Part shown: one piece after another, positions 20,960 through 33,922 of the stretch
Layout of the letters: the number at the start of each line of letters is the position of its first letter
Numbering within the stretch: the stretch's first letter is position 1
Source: Nageia nagi
Lineage: Eukaryota > Pinophyta
NCBI GenBank assembly: GCA_050084985.1
Contig: JBITNC010000001.1
Location: 46,934,001-46,998,000 of the forward strand
Direction: 5' to 3'
DNA length: 64,000 nt
The notes under the pieces: generated by a model
What the model saw: the letters and a program-made list of their open reading frames with translations, nothing else
Told to the model about the DNA's origin: nothing
Databases searched by the model: none
Position numbers and translations under genes: made by a program

Positions 20960-21794
20960 TTCCAGAATGTTTTGCTCACTGGCTCTGGCTATTTGATCGT
21001 TCTTTGCTGACCTCATCACTTCTAGGCTCTGATTTTGGGTTAAGACCTAAAATCCATGATGTCATCATCATATTTCCAGAATGCTCTACTTAACAGGCTC
21101 TGGCTTCTTCAATTATCCCTTGTTGACCTCAACATCTTCAAAACTCGGGCCTTTCCATAACTAAGCTTTATCCTTTCTACCATGATGTCATCATTTTATC
21201 CGAAACACTTTACTTCTGGAACACTTAAGCTATCGGCTCCAGCTTCTTTGATTATCTCTTGCTGACCACATCATCTTTAGGACTCAGTTTTATTAAAAAT
21301 GTGAACATTATTCTCCCCATGACATCATCTTCATGCTTCCAGAATGCTCTAATCACTTTCTCTGGAACCCAGTTTTTACCACAACTGAGCTTTTATCATT
21401 CCATTTTGGAATGCTTAATCTACTAACTTTGGCCTTTTTAATCACCCCTTGCTGACCTCATCCTCTTCGGAACCTGGTCTTTACCAAAACGTGACTATCT
21501 CATACTCCGCAATGTCATCATTTCATTCCAGAATGCTTATTTTACTGGGCTCCAACTTTGGGTTAAGGCCCGAAATCATTGACATCATCTCTTACCTTCG
21601 AAATGTTTTGCTCACTGGGTCCAGCTATTTGATTGCTCCTTGCTGACCTCATCACTTCCGAAACCTGGTTTCATTCAAAAAATATGAACGTTGTTCTCCC
21701 CGTGATGTCATCTTCTACTTCCAGAAATGTTTTACTCACTTTCTCTGGAACCTGGGCCTTTCCACAACTGAGCTTTTATCATCTCATTCTGGAA
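20960..21794. promoter_or_regulatory. Cluster of seven TTCNNGAA (heat-shock-element-like) sites in LTR of B
   Basis: Perfect TTCCAGAA or TTCTGGAA occurs at 20960, 21074, 21214, 21337, 21526, 21719 and 21787, usually followed by TG and then a T-rich third unit. Each is an inverted pair of the GAA units bound by heat shock factors; the third unit is imperfect. TGATGTCATC-type strings alternate with them. Confidence 0.4.
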
Positions 21795-22060
21795 TGCTTT
21801 ATCCATTAACTACGATCTTTTAATCACCCCTTACTGACATCATCATCTTTGGAACCCGGTCTTTACCAAAATGCGACTATCTTATCCTCTGTGACATCAT
21901 TATTTTATCCAGAATGCTTTACTTTTAGAACACTTAACTTTCAGGCTCCGGCTTGTTTTGTTTGCTCCGAAAAAACTCTTAGGGATCTTAAAATGAACCC
22001 ATGATTGCAAGTAAAGTACATCGGGGCTTTAATAAAGAATTTATTATGTATGAATATACA

Positions 22061-22459
22061 TTATGGTGACCTCTGAGGGAAAATTTCACCTTTATCAAAG
22101 AGGAATTTAGAACCCAGTCTGAAAAAAATAATACCAAAAATAATACCAAAGCATTTCACTACTACATAGGGTCCGGAACCACATGGATTCGAATTTTTTT
22201 TTTTTTAAAGAGCTCTATCCTCATCCCATTTCAATGCCGAATCTCCTTCTCTGAAAGTATCTGGAGTTGATTTTTGACCGTCGAACCACCTTTTACTATT
22301 TCATTTCTTCTCTGGCGGTCTTGATATGATTGATTCTAGAGCTCTTTTGGGGTTCAACTTTTCTTTCTAGAATACCAGAGACTAGGGGTTTTTCCTTGAT
22401 CTTGTTTCCATATCAAAACCTCCTATACCTGCTGGTGCAAAATTCCTTAGGTTCCCATC
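22061..22459. other. 3' untranslated region of element B
   Basis: Lies between gag stop and 3' LTR in element direction. A purine tract is poorly defined; the minus strand has only CTCAGAGGTCA near the LTR. Includes a T14 run near 22195. No gene. Confidence 0.45.
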
Positions 22460-23716
22460 TCAGCTTATGTCGTTAGCTACACCAGGCGGAGGAATGCCCC
22501 CACTTCTTGATAAATATTCTTGATATTGATAAATAGGACATGTGGTTTGTTCGTGAGTGTCATTGCAGTCCAAACACAAACTAGAGGCTAACCTGGAAGA
22601 GGAAGCTTGGCTTACATCATCATTTAACACATTCTGAGCCTTTTCTATAGCAGGATAAGGATATCTTCTTGCATTGCTTTGTCTACTTAGCATGGTAATC
22701 CGGTTTGCCATATTTCTACACAAGTCTTGGAGTTCTTGAATCTCCATCAATGAAGCTACCCCTTGATTCATATTAGGTTGATGAGGGGCTGATAAGGCCA
22801 AGGGAGCTCTAGGGACTGGCAAGGTTGATGGCCACTATTGGATAGGGGTGGGGATACTAGCCAGTGGTGGAGCCAAACTAATTGCTTGAGGTCTCAAAAT
22901 TTGCTGCTAGGCAGTTATAGGAAAATAAGGCATTAGCATATGACTTAGCAATTTCCCAACTACAATAAGATAGGATTCAACATATACTGCTTATCTGTAG
23001 ACCTCTGGGAAAGTATTTACTCCAAAATTTTGGATTTACAGAGAGAGATCTAGAGGAAAGGCTCTCAGGTAATACATTAAGGCTTGAAATTGTTGAGGCC
23101 TGACTGGCATTGGGACTCTTACCCAATTTTTTTGGAATCTAATATTGAAATTCAGGATATTTTCTTGCTCATATCTTTTGATAGAAGTGAACTATGTTAA
23201 CAAGGAAAAGGGATCTCTTAATTCATTAAATTCCAAGATAAAGGGCTCTGCCAGTTGAGCCCAAGTAGTTATAGATCCGTTAGGAAGGCCCCTGTACCAA
23301 TCTAGGACCTTTCCTTTGAAAGATTGAGCCAGTAATCTCACCATGACATCTTCATGTTGGATATTGTGAATCTTAGCTAGGCTAGCTACATCAACGCAAT
23401 GCTCATAAGCCATTTTCTCTGATGTTGCATCAAACTCTGGAAGGGTTTTAAAAACATTTGCTGGGATGTCATGCAACAACACCAGGGCTATTGGTACCCC
23501 ATTGTCCCATTCCGGATAAACATTCTAAGCTGGATTAGCCATTTCAGGAGAGGTATTTCTAGTGTGAAGATTGGATGATTCTAGCTTGATAAAGGATTTT
23601 AGGGAGCTGATACTATTCAGAGACTTGGACTTGATCAGGGTCTTTCTCTTAGGAGTATCTAACGTTCTAAAATCTGGTGCTTCTTTTGTTGCTCTAGTTT
23701 TAGATCTTGTCCACAT
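22460..23716 (-). pseudogene. Ty3/Gypsy gag of element B, one frame with six stops
   Basis: The ATG at 23716 (MWTRSKTRATKE) opens a single frame of 418 codons ending in TGA at 22460, with no frameshift. The gag domain shows DVMVRLLAQSFKGKVLDWY, SITTWAQLAEPFILEFNEL and ILNFNIRFQKNWVRVPMP. A C-terminal CLDCNDTHEQTTCP may be a zinc-finger remnant. Stops inside are TAG at 23525, 23192, 22907 and 22835, and TAA at 23036 and 22991; each fits a lost glutamine codon. It matches gag of element C (ATG at 57729) along its length. The protein would package element RNA; this copy is inactive. Confidence 0.87.
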
Positions 23717-23833
23717 AAACTCTAGGTTGCAAAAGAAAATGACAGGTTCAAAAGCACATATGATATTTACAAATAATTTGCTTTAATACATACCATAGAT
23801 AGTGCTTCAGCAGAGTTGCCAATAAGTTTCTTT

Positions 23834-23853
23834 GCATCCCACCGGGTGTGCCA
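23834..23853 (-). promoter_or_regulatory. Candidate primer-binding site of element B
   Basis: Minus strand reads TGGCACACCCGGTGGGATGC, ten bases inside the right LTR. It resembles the site in element A and a decayed one in element C (57868-57887). The tRNA was not identified. Confidence 0.5.
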
Positions 23854-23863
23854 AAAGAAATAC

Positions 23864-25810
23864 TATTGATTAGGACTGTGTAATATATGCATCGTGAACA
23901 ATCTTAACCAAAGTAAATCAAGAATAGACTATGGTGATAGTCTGATCTCCGGAGAAGGCCGGTTCCTTATCCATTAGGCATAGAAAAAGTAACAAGAAAG
24001 GAAATAAAAGAGTAGAGTGCGAGGAATTCAAGCAAAAGGGTTAGGGTAACAGGAAAGAAATAAAAAAGAGTAGGGTGTGAGGAATTTAAGCAAAAGGCTT
24101 AGGCTAACAAGAGAGAAAATAAAAAGGAGTAGAGTGCAAGGAATTTAAGCAAAAAGGCTTAGGGTAACAAGAGAGAAAGTAAAGGTAGATCACTAGTTCA
24201 GTGCGGGCTTTCACAGTGTGTGAAACCTTGGCCTGAATCTAGTGTAGCAGCTACAGTACAAGCTCTCACTCTCTAATAATTTCCCAGCTTTACTCTACCA
24301 TGTAGCAGACACAGTTATACTAGCAACTCGCAATTATCATTCAGGAAACAAGCCAAGCTACCATGATGTAACCAAATTAAGAATGATAATTACAAGTGCT
24401 AGATAAGAAAGGTCAAGATGGTATCATATTACTAATAAAAACTACAGGTCTTCGAGAACAAATGTAAAGAGCAATACTAGGCTTCTGACCATTCTTTCAC
24501 TTTATTTTCATATACTTATACTGTAGTAATAGTAGTTACATGATTTGCAGAATAGAAATGTTTACAAAATGGCTTAAAGATTCCATCCTTCTTTTAATTG
24601 ATACTACCTACATATGCCACTTGGTAGAATATTACAAAAATAGGCAAGATTGTAGATGATATGCTTCTTGACAACTATGATCTGACCTTTTACTAGCTTC
24701 ATCTCTACATTCCAAAATGTTTTGCTCACTGGCTTCGGCTATTTGATCGCTCTTTGCTGACCTCATCACTTTTGGGCTTTGATTTTGGGTTAAGACCTGA
24801 AATCCATGATGTCATCATCATATTTCTGGAATGCTCTACTTAATGGGCTCTGACTTCTTCAATTATCCCTTACTGACCTCAACATCTTCGAAACTTGGGC
24901 CTTTCCATAACTGAGCTTTATCCTTTCCACCGTGATGTCATCATTTTATCCAGAATGCTTTACTTCTAGAACACTTAAGCTACTGGCTCCATCTTCTTTG
25001 ATTATCTCTTGCTGACCACATCATCTTCAGGACCCAATTTTATTAAAAATGTGAACATTGTTCTCCCCGTGACATCATCTTCATGCTTCCGGAATGCTCT
25101 ACTCACTTTCTCTGGAACTTGATTTTTACCACAACTAAGCTTTTATCATTCCATTCTGGAATGCTTAATCTACTAACTTTGGCCTTTTTAATCACCCCTT
25201 GCTGACCTCATCCTCTCTGGAACCTGGTCTTTACCAAAACATGACTGTCTCATACTCTGCGATGTCATCATTTCATTCTAGAATGCTTATTTTACTGGGC
25301 TCCGACTTTGGGTTAAGGCTTGAAATTGCTGACATCATCTCTTACCTCTGAAATGTTTTGCTCACTGGGTCCAGCTATTTGATCGCTCCTTGCTGACCTC
25401 ATCACTTCTGGAACTTGATTTCATTCAAAAAATGTGAACATTGTTCTCCCCATGATGTCATCTTCTACTTCCAAAAATGTTTTACTCACTTTCTCTGGAA
25501 CCCGGGCCTTTCCACAACTGAGCTTTTATCATCTCATTCTGGAATGCTTTATCCACTGACTCCGATCTTTTAATCACCCCTTACTGACATCATCATCTTT
25601 GAAACTTGGTCTTTACCAAAATGCGACTATCTTATCCTCTATGATGTCATCGTTTTATCCGGAACACTTTACTTTCAGAACACTTAACTTTCGGGCTCTG
25701 GCTTGTTTTGTTTGCTTCGGAAAAACTCCTGGGGATCTTAAAATGAACCCATGATTGCAAGTAAAGTACACCAGGGCTTTAATAAAGAATTTATTATGTA
25801 TGAATATACA
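23864..25810 (-). repeat. 5' LTR of element B (right copy)
   Basis: Same length as the left copy. Its start has decayed to TATTGATTAGG while the end keeps ATACA. Several TTCNNGAA sites are kept and others are altered by single transitions. Confidence 0.94.
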
Positions 25811-27230
25811 TGTTCCAACTCCTCTCTGTAGCTAAAATGATTTCCCCCCAACCATAATTGAATATTAAAATCCAAAAATGTGATCTCTTCTCAAATATGA
25901 CACTCAAGGTTTGATTGTAAACCCCTTAAATTGGATATGGAGTGCCAAAGAGCTCCTATGACATGTAGATTTTGAGTTCCAACTTCCTTCACATCATCGA
26001 GACACCCTCTCATCCCCAAATTTATGATTTACATTGCTAGAAAGCTCCCAAAACATGGGTATAATAGATTCATCATATTTTTTACATCCCCACATGATTT
26101 GCAACACCAAAATAATGAATGAAGTAGGAGAGATCAACTTATAAGCTCAAACACTTGCTCAAAAACCCATCCATGATAGCCTAAAATAGTTTGTTTGGCT
26201 TATATAAGCATGGAAACTAGGGTTTTTCCTCTCATCTATTCTTCTCCTACCTTCAAAACATTGTAAGCCAAATGATTAAGGTTTCAATGAATATAGAGGC
26301 TTTTGTTTCTCTAATTTTGTTTTCAATTTTCAAGCTAGATACCCAACACTTGAAGAAAGATTAAGACATTTAATTTATTCCCTTTAGGTTAAAATTCAAT
26401 TCCTTCTCCATAATTCAACACAAATGCATTCCTTTAATGTGTTAGGGTGTAATAAAATTTAACTTTGCAATTCAATGATCATCAAAAATCCACACTAAAA
26501 ATATGTCTCAAAATATTCAATTGTTTAAAAGCAAAAATTTACCAAATTGCTAAAGTAATACATTTAAATTTTACTATTGAAAGATGTAGAAAGAACAAAT
26601 ACACAAGAAGGAATTATGATAGTTTGATGCCTTTCAACTTTCAGTCTTGTTAGTTTGAGTGTGTTACTAACTACTACCAATCACAAGATGAAGAAATGTT
26701 TATAAATTTTTATTAATATTATGTGGAGTAAATTATTAATAGCATTTGGAACATAGTTATTATTTGATATTTTACTACATATATTTATCCTTCAAATATT
26801 AATGTTGAATAAAGAAACTTAAAAAAAAATAATAATCTTGAGGTATAAATTTAGAAATTTATGATTGGTAAGTTGCATAGAATAAATGTTGAGGGTATTT
26901 ATTTAAGGTATTTGAAGAAAATGAAACTAAAAATATTTTAGATCAATTTCATAATAAATAAAAGGGAAATGTCATTATTAAGGAAATATATTAATTTACC
27001 AAATTGTTGAAGCTAGATATTATTAACCTAATATTTTTAAAGATATAATGATGCTTAAAATTGTAATGTTTCTCAAATTACAAACCTTATGATCTTACTG
27101 ATTACTAAGTCATTTTTTTAGTCATTTATAATTGTGAATTGTAAAAAAATAGTACAATTTGATCAGTTTTAGTCACATGAATAATAATTTTAGTCACATA
27201 GTCATATATCTACCAAAATTCTACTAGTGG
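25811..27230. other. Spacer without recognised gene
   Basis: AT-rich. Around 26200-26270 a TTATATAAGC string is followed by a leader-like AAACTAGGGTTTTTCCTC, which resembles a plant promoter and 5' leader or an LTR core, but no coding frame follows. Confidence 0.3.
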
Positions 27231-27900
27231 GTAGGCTCATGGAGGCTCACATGTCAACTTAGTGTTGATTGACTACACTTTACAATGAAATTAGTTATGG
27301 TTAGTAATTGTATTGTAAACCATTTTATCAAATGGTATTGTAATGAGTCTCAAACTAAGATCTTACTTATTTCTCAAAGATGTAAAATTTCTCATCTCTT
27401 CTTGTATCTCTATGGAGGAAAACTCTCTCTTACTATCTCTTTCTTCTCTTCTCTATGCTCTATCCCAATATTACATTAAGGGGGAGTGTTAGAATTTGTA
27501 ATATAATATTGTGTAATATTTCTCCTTAATGTAATTTCACTTAATGCTTAAAGTCTCATTAGATACCTTAAAGCATTAAGGGAATAAATATACGAAAAAG
27601 ATTAAATATAGAAAAATGATTAAATATAAAGTGAGTTGCTTCTTATAAATAGAGAAGAACCCCTCCTCTCAAAGATTTGTACAATTGTTATTCAAGCATT
27701 GCTATAGGTTTAGATTTTGAGAGAGAGAGAAGAGATTTTGTAAGAGAGATCCTTGAGAATAACAAGATCTTAGTTAGTGTATGTACTTCAAAGGAGGGAG
27801 GAACCACTTTATATCTTGTATCATTTGTGATATTGGCTTGAATTATTGTGCTATTGTGTTCATGTTGTAAGTGCCTTATTGAGATCTTGGTATATTAGAA
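27231..27900 (+). mobile_element. Copia-like 3' end and LTR (partial or solo)
   Basis: A purine tract AAGGGGGAG at 27478-27486 runs into TGTTAGAATTTG at 27487, the usual join of a plant Copia interior and its 3' LTR. Inside the LTR are a TATA box (CTTATAAATAGAG near 27640) and a GAGAGAGAGAAGAG leader-like stretch. The 3' end is unclear, near 27900, and no target duplication was found. The 250 bp before the tract would be the element's 3' UTR. No second LTR or coding region was seen. Confidence 0.55.
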
Positions 27901-27943
27901 ATTAATTTAGAAAGGGTTGATTTCATTAGCCTTGATACCAACT

Positions 27944-29829
27944 TGATCCATAAACCCTACTTTAGGATTTAATTTGGATCTTCACATTTTATTTATTTTA
28001 GTGCTTGCAGAAATAAAATGCACACCAAATAAAAACACATAAAATGATAAACATAAATAATTACTCTCGTTTGATTGATGTGTTCTAAATTTAGAAAATA
28101 AAAAGTCCATTATTGTAAAGTCCATTTTACAATATCACTTGTATGATCCTTCTTGCTTCACTCTTTTTTTTATTGAAACCAAATCACATGATCACTGTAG
28201 TCCCTCCACTAAATCCCTTTCTTGAAGATGACTCTCCCTTTTAAATGTAATTCCTTGAGTATAGTTTTGCATCTCTTTTCCAGGGATGACATCTTTAGAA
28301 ATTATCTTTGTCTCTTTTTCTTTCCATCATGGTGATTATGTTGTCCACTTCTTTCTCCATGGTAATAATCTTATCCATGTTCTTTTTCTTCTTCTATGCA
28401 AGCTTGAAATGCACCTCCAATATTACTCTCATGGTTTGTTATTTTCCATGGAGTTTACAATAAAATGAAGTATTTGATATTATTTTCAAATCTACATTAA
28501 CTTCCTCTTGGGAGGAAATCCACATTAAAGGACTTAACTTTTTTTTTTTTTCATATTCCATGTTCCCATTTATAACATTAAGGATTACCAATTTGGATTT
28601 TATGGTTACATGGTGATTTGTTATTTTTCCTCCTTTACAATATGTTCTCTCACCTCACAACAATAATATCCCTCATTTGTATTCTTGTAGCATTTTTTTG
28701 GCCTTGTATAGTTATATTCTTCTCTCTTTTTGGATTTTGCAAAACTATCAAAATTGCTTCTGGTGCCATTTTGACATGACCATAACTTCATGATCATAAT
28801 TCTAAATGTCACAAAATTTCATACAGGTGTTCTTGGATATATTTATCTTAACTAGTCCAAATTTCATGTTTTAAATCCATATTGGTAGCTCCAAGAATCA
28901 TCATCAAGTTGGCCTCCAACATAGATTTACACCTGGTAGCTATCAAAATTTTGACTATCATCAATGCAGAATAATAATTTATAATTTTGTGAGCACCATA
29001 ACATTTAATTATTTAATCCAACTACCTTCAAACTTTAACCACATGTTCACCATAATATGAGGTACTAGTAAGAAAAATTTCAAGATATTAATCCATGCTT
29101 CTTGTGAATCCATCAATAGAGCCTTCCATGCATATTTTGCATTTTTTAATATTTAACTCCGAATTTCAAAAAGCCATAACTTACAAACCATAGCTTCATT
29201 TTATTTTCTATTTGAAGAATTGAAATTGTAGTGGAGGGGTATTTAATATGGAAGATAATAATAAACAAAATTATAAATTTGAAAAAATCACATTTTTCTT
29301 AAGACTTGAAAACCCATTTTGGATCACTCGTCCCATTTTATGGGCTTTTGGTCCCACAAAAGCCTTAGGATCAAAATAATGAGAAAAATAATCATCACAC
29401 AAATACAAATTTACCCCTTCTTCAAATCACCTTCTCATATTTTCTCCTCAATCTAAATTCGCTTAGCATTTTTAGGTACATCAATTCATATTCTCAACAA
29501 ATCAATAGTAAAAGAATATTTGCTTCCAACACCACAACCTCAGTCATCATAACTACCAAGAAGATGATCCTTTATCCTCCCACTAGAATTCATGTTGAGA
29601 CAACTTTATGATGGAAATATTTCATCAAATGCTAATGAAAATTACTAACTTTGAAAAATGAAAATTTACTTCAACCTTGCATGCTTTCAAATCATGAATC
29701 TAATCCATCATATTAGGTTCTCTTGAATCTGAAGTAGGCACAACACTAAAATTTACAAACAAATCACTCATTATTTTTTTTTAAAATGCTCTCTCAGTTC
29801 ATAAGAAATGAACTGGTGTAATACCAACT
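27944..29829 (-). repeat. Array unit 1
   Basis: First unit; its left border abuts the Copia-like LTR. The primer-like site here is decayed to TTGGTATCAAGGC. Includes a T13 run near 28540 and a 63-codon minus frame (28621-28812) repeated in other units. Confidence 0.75.
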
Positions 29830-31695
29830 TGATCCATAAACCCTACTTCAGGATTTAATTTGGATCTTGACACTTTGTTCATTTTAGTGCTTGTAGAAAT
29901 AAAATGCACACCAAACAAAAACACATAAAATAATGTACACACATAATTACCTTGGTTTGATCAATATGGTATAAATATAGAAAATAGAAATCCATTATTG
30001 TAGAGTATATTTTATAATATCACTTGTATGATCCTTCTTGCTAATGACACAATCACTATAGGCTCTCCATTGAATCCCTTTCTTGAAGATGACTCTCTCC
30101 TTTTTAAAAGAAAGTCCTTGAGTATAGTTCCTCATATCTTGTCTAGGGATGACATTTTTAGAACTACTCTTTGTCTCTTTTTCTTTCCATCATGGTGATT
30201 ATGTTGTCCACTTCTTTCTCCATGGTAATAATCTTTTCCATGTTCTTTTTCTTTTTTTATGCAAGCTTGAAATGCTCCTCTAATATTACTCTCATGGTTT
30301 TTTTATTTTCCAGGGAGTTTAAAACAAAATGGTGTCTTTGATATTCTTTTCAAACCTACACTAACTCCCTCTTGGGAGTAAATCCACACTAAAGGACTTG
30401 ACATTTTTTTCATACTACATGTTGCCTTTTATAACATTCAGGATTAAAAATTTAGAGTTTATGGTTACATGGTGATAAGATAATATTTGTTATTTTTTCT
30501 CCTTTACAATATGCTCTCTCACCCTCACAACAATAATCTTCCTCATTTGTATTCCTGTAGCATTGGTTTAGCCTCATATGGTTATATTCTCCTATTTTTT
30601 TGGATTTTGCAAAACTATCAAAACTACTTCTGGGTAATTTTAACATGACTAGACCTTCATGATCATAATTGTAGATGTCACAAAATTTCATATAGATGTT
30701 ATTGGATATATTTATCTTAAATAGTCCCAATTGCATGTTTTTAAATCCACATTGGTAGCTCCAATAATTACCATCAAGTTGGCCTCCAATGTAGATTAGT
30801 CAAAATTTTGACTAAGTCATGAATACAAAATGATAATTTACCATTTTGTATGAACCATAACATTCAAGTATTTAATTTAAATTCTTTAAAACTTTAACCA
30901 CATGTTCACAATAATATGAGGTACCAATATGCAAACTTTCAAGATATGAATCCACCCAAGATTCTTCTTATGAATCCATCAATAGAGCCTTCCATGCATA
31001 TTTTGCATTTTTTTATATTTAACACCAAATTTTGAAAAGCCATAACTTACAAACCATAGCTCTGTTTTATTTTTTGTTTGAATAATTGGAATCATGGTGG
31101 AGAGATATTGAATATGGAAGAGAATAATAAAAAAATTTATAATTTTGAAAAAATCACCTTTTTCTTAAGACTCAAAAACCCATTTTGGATCACTCGTCCC
31201 ATTTTATAGGCTTTTGGTCCCACAAAAGCCTTATGGTCAAATTAAAGAGAAAAATAATCCTAACATAAATTCAAATTTACCCCTTCTTGGAATCACCTTC
31301 TCATATTTTCTCTTCATTTTGAATTTGCTTGGCATTTTCAAGTACATCACTTTGTATTCTTTATAAATCAAGAGCAAAAGAATATTACATTCCAACACCA
31401 CAACCTTAGTCATCACAACTATCAAGAAGATGAGCCTTATCCTCCCACCAAAATTCATGTTGAGAAAACTTTATGATGGAAATATTTCATCAAATGGTAA
31501 ATAAAATTACTTACTTTAAAAAGATAATTTACCTTAACCTTGCATGCTTCCAAACTATGAATCCAATCCATCATATTAGGTTCTCTTGACTCTGAACTAG
31601 GCACAACATTGAATTTTACAAATAAATAACTCATTATTATTTTTTTTCTAAATGCTCCCTCAATTCATAGCAAATGAATTGCTCTGACACAAACT
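29830..31695 (-). repeat. Array unit 2
   Basis: About 1866 bp, collinear with unit 1. Minus frames at 30452-30736 and 31237-31458 are related to those of neighbouring units but carry no domain I recognise. Confidence 0.8.
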
Positions 31696-33922
31696 TGATC
31701 GATAAACCCTACTTTAGGATTTAATTTGGATCTTCACTCTTTGTTTGTTTTAGTGCTTGCAAAAATAAAATGCACACTAAATAAAAAAACACAAAATGAT
31801 GTACACACATAATTACCTTGGTTCAATTGATGTGGTCTAAATCTATAAAATAGCAATCCATTATTGTAGATTCCATTTTACAATATCATTTGTATTATCC
31901 TTCTTGCTTCACTCTTTTGTTTATTGAAGTTGAATCACATGATCATTGTAGGTGCTCCACTAAATCCCTTTCTTGAAGATGACTTTCCCTTTTAAACGAA
32001 AGTCCTTGAGTATAGGTTTGCATCTATTTTTTAGGGATGACATGTTTAGAACTACTCTTTATCTCTTTTTCTTTCCATCATGGCAATTATGTCATCCACT
32101 TCTTCACACTTTGTTCATTTTAGCACTTGAAAAAATAAAATGCACACCAAGAAAAAATAAACAAAATGATTCATGCATAATTACCTTGGTTCAATTGATT
32201 TGTTCTAAATCTAGAAAATAGCAATCCATTATTGTAGATTCCATGTTACAATGTCACTTGTATGATCCTTCTTGCTTCATTTTTTTATTTTTTGAAGCCA
32301 AATCACACGATCACTATAGGCTCTCCACTAAATCCCTTTCTTGAAGATGACTCTCCCTTTTAAATGAAAGTCTTTAATTATAGTATTGCATCTCTTTTCT
32401 AGAGATGACATCTTTAGAACTACTCTTTGTCTCTTTTTCTTTCCATCATGGTGATTATATCATCCACTTCTTTCTCCATGGTAATAATCTAGTCTATGTT
32501 CTTTTTCTTCTTCTATGCAAGCTTGAAATGCACCTCCAATATTTCTCTAATGGTTTTATTATTTTACATAGAGTTTATAATAAAATTAAGTATTCAACAT
32601 TCTTTTCAAACTAACACTAACTTCCTCTTGGGAGGAAATCCACACTAAAGGATTTAATTTTTTTTCATACTCCATTTTCCTTTTTATAACGTTAAGGATT
32701 ACAAATTTGGAGTTTATGGTTACATGTTGATAATAATATTTGTTATTATTCCTCCTTTACAATATGCTCTCTCACCATCACAACAATAATCTCCCTCATT
32801 TATATTCTTGTACCATTGGCTTGGCCTCATATAGTTGTATTCTCTTATCTTTTTGGATTTTGCAAAACTATCCAAACTACTTCTGGTTAATTTTGGCATG
32901 ACCAAACCTTCATGCTCATAATTCTAAGTGTCACAAAATTTCATACATATGTTCTTGGATATATTTATCTTAACTATTCCAAATTTCATGTTTTAAATCC
33001 ATATTGGTTGCTCCAAGAATCATCATCAAGTTGGCCTCTAATGCAGATTTGCACCTGGTAGCTATCAAAATTTTGTGAGCACCATAAAGTTCAAGTTTTT
33101 AATCCGAATTCCTTCAAATGTTAACCACATGTTCAAAATAATACAAGGTACCAATAAACAAAATTTTAAGATATGAATCCATTCTATATGTGTCTTGTGA
33201 ATCAATCAATAGAGCCTTCCATGCATATTTTGCATTTTTTTATATTTAACTCCAAATTTCGAAAAGCCATAACTTACAAACGATAGCTATGTTTTATTTT
33301 GTATTTAAAGAATTAGAATTGTGGTGGAGAGATCTTTAATATGAAATGGAATAATCAACAAAATTGTAAATTTGAAAAAATCATCTTTTTCTTAAGACTC
33401 AAAAACCCATTTCAGATCACTTGTCCTATTTTATGGGCTTTTGCTCCCACAAAAGCCTTAGGATGAAAATAATGAGAAAAATAATCCCCACACAAATACA
33501 AATTTACCCTATATTATAATCAACTTATAGGAGTTTCTACTTAGTTTGAATTCGCTTAGGATTTTCAAGTACATCACTTTGTATGCTTAATAAATCAAGA
33601 GCAAAAGAATATTCACTTCCAACACCACAACCTCAGTCATCATCACCACCAAGAAGATGAGACCTTATCCTCCTACCAAAATTCATGTTGAAACAACTTT
33701 ATGATGGAAATATTTCATCAAATACTAATGAAAATTACTAACTTCAAAAATGAAAATTTACCTCAGCCTTGCATGCTTTCAAACTATGAATCCAATCCAT
33801 CATATCAAGTTCTCTTAACTCTAAAGTAGAAACAACATTGAACCTTACAAACAAAGAACTCATTCTTTTTTTTTTGAAATGCTCTCTCAGTTCATAGCAA
33901 ATGAACTTCTCTAATATCAACT
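31696..33922 (-). repeat. Array unit 3, with internal duplication
   Basis: Longer (2227 bp) because about 370 bp is duplicated in tandem, 31731-32100 and 32101-32466, joined at a CTTCTT-rich point. Confidence 0.8.

Larger units (their letters stand above)
20114..22060 (-). repeat. 3' LTR of element B (left copy)
   Basis: Begins TGTTGATTAGG and ends AATATACA. It contains a 57-60-bp repeat in three copies (20240-20414) and, from 20930 to 21960, a degenerate series of modules with GCTGACCTCATC, TGATGTCATC and TTCCAGAATGCT strings. No coding frame. Confidence 0.94.
20114..25810 (-). mobile_element. LTR retrotransposon B: gag-only, non-autonomous
   Basis: Two direct repeats, each 1947 bp, flank only 1.8 kb of interior. 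The interior holds one gag frame on the minus strand and no pol. A primer-binding-like site next to the right LTR (TGGCACACCCGGTGGGATGC) agrees with minus orientation. Gag, primer site and LTR start resemble those of elements C and D, so B is probably a non-autonomous member of that group. LTRs differ mostly by transitions. Confidence 0.92.
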
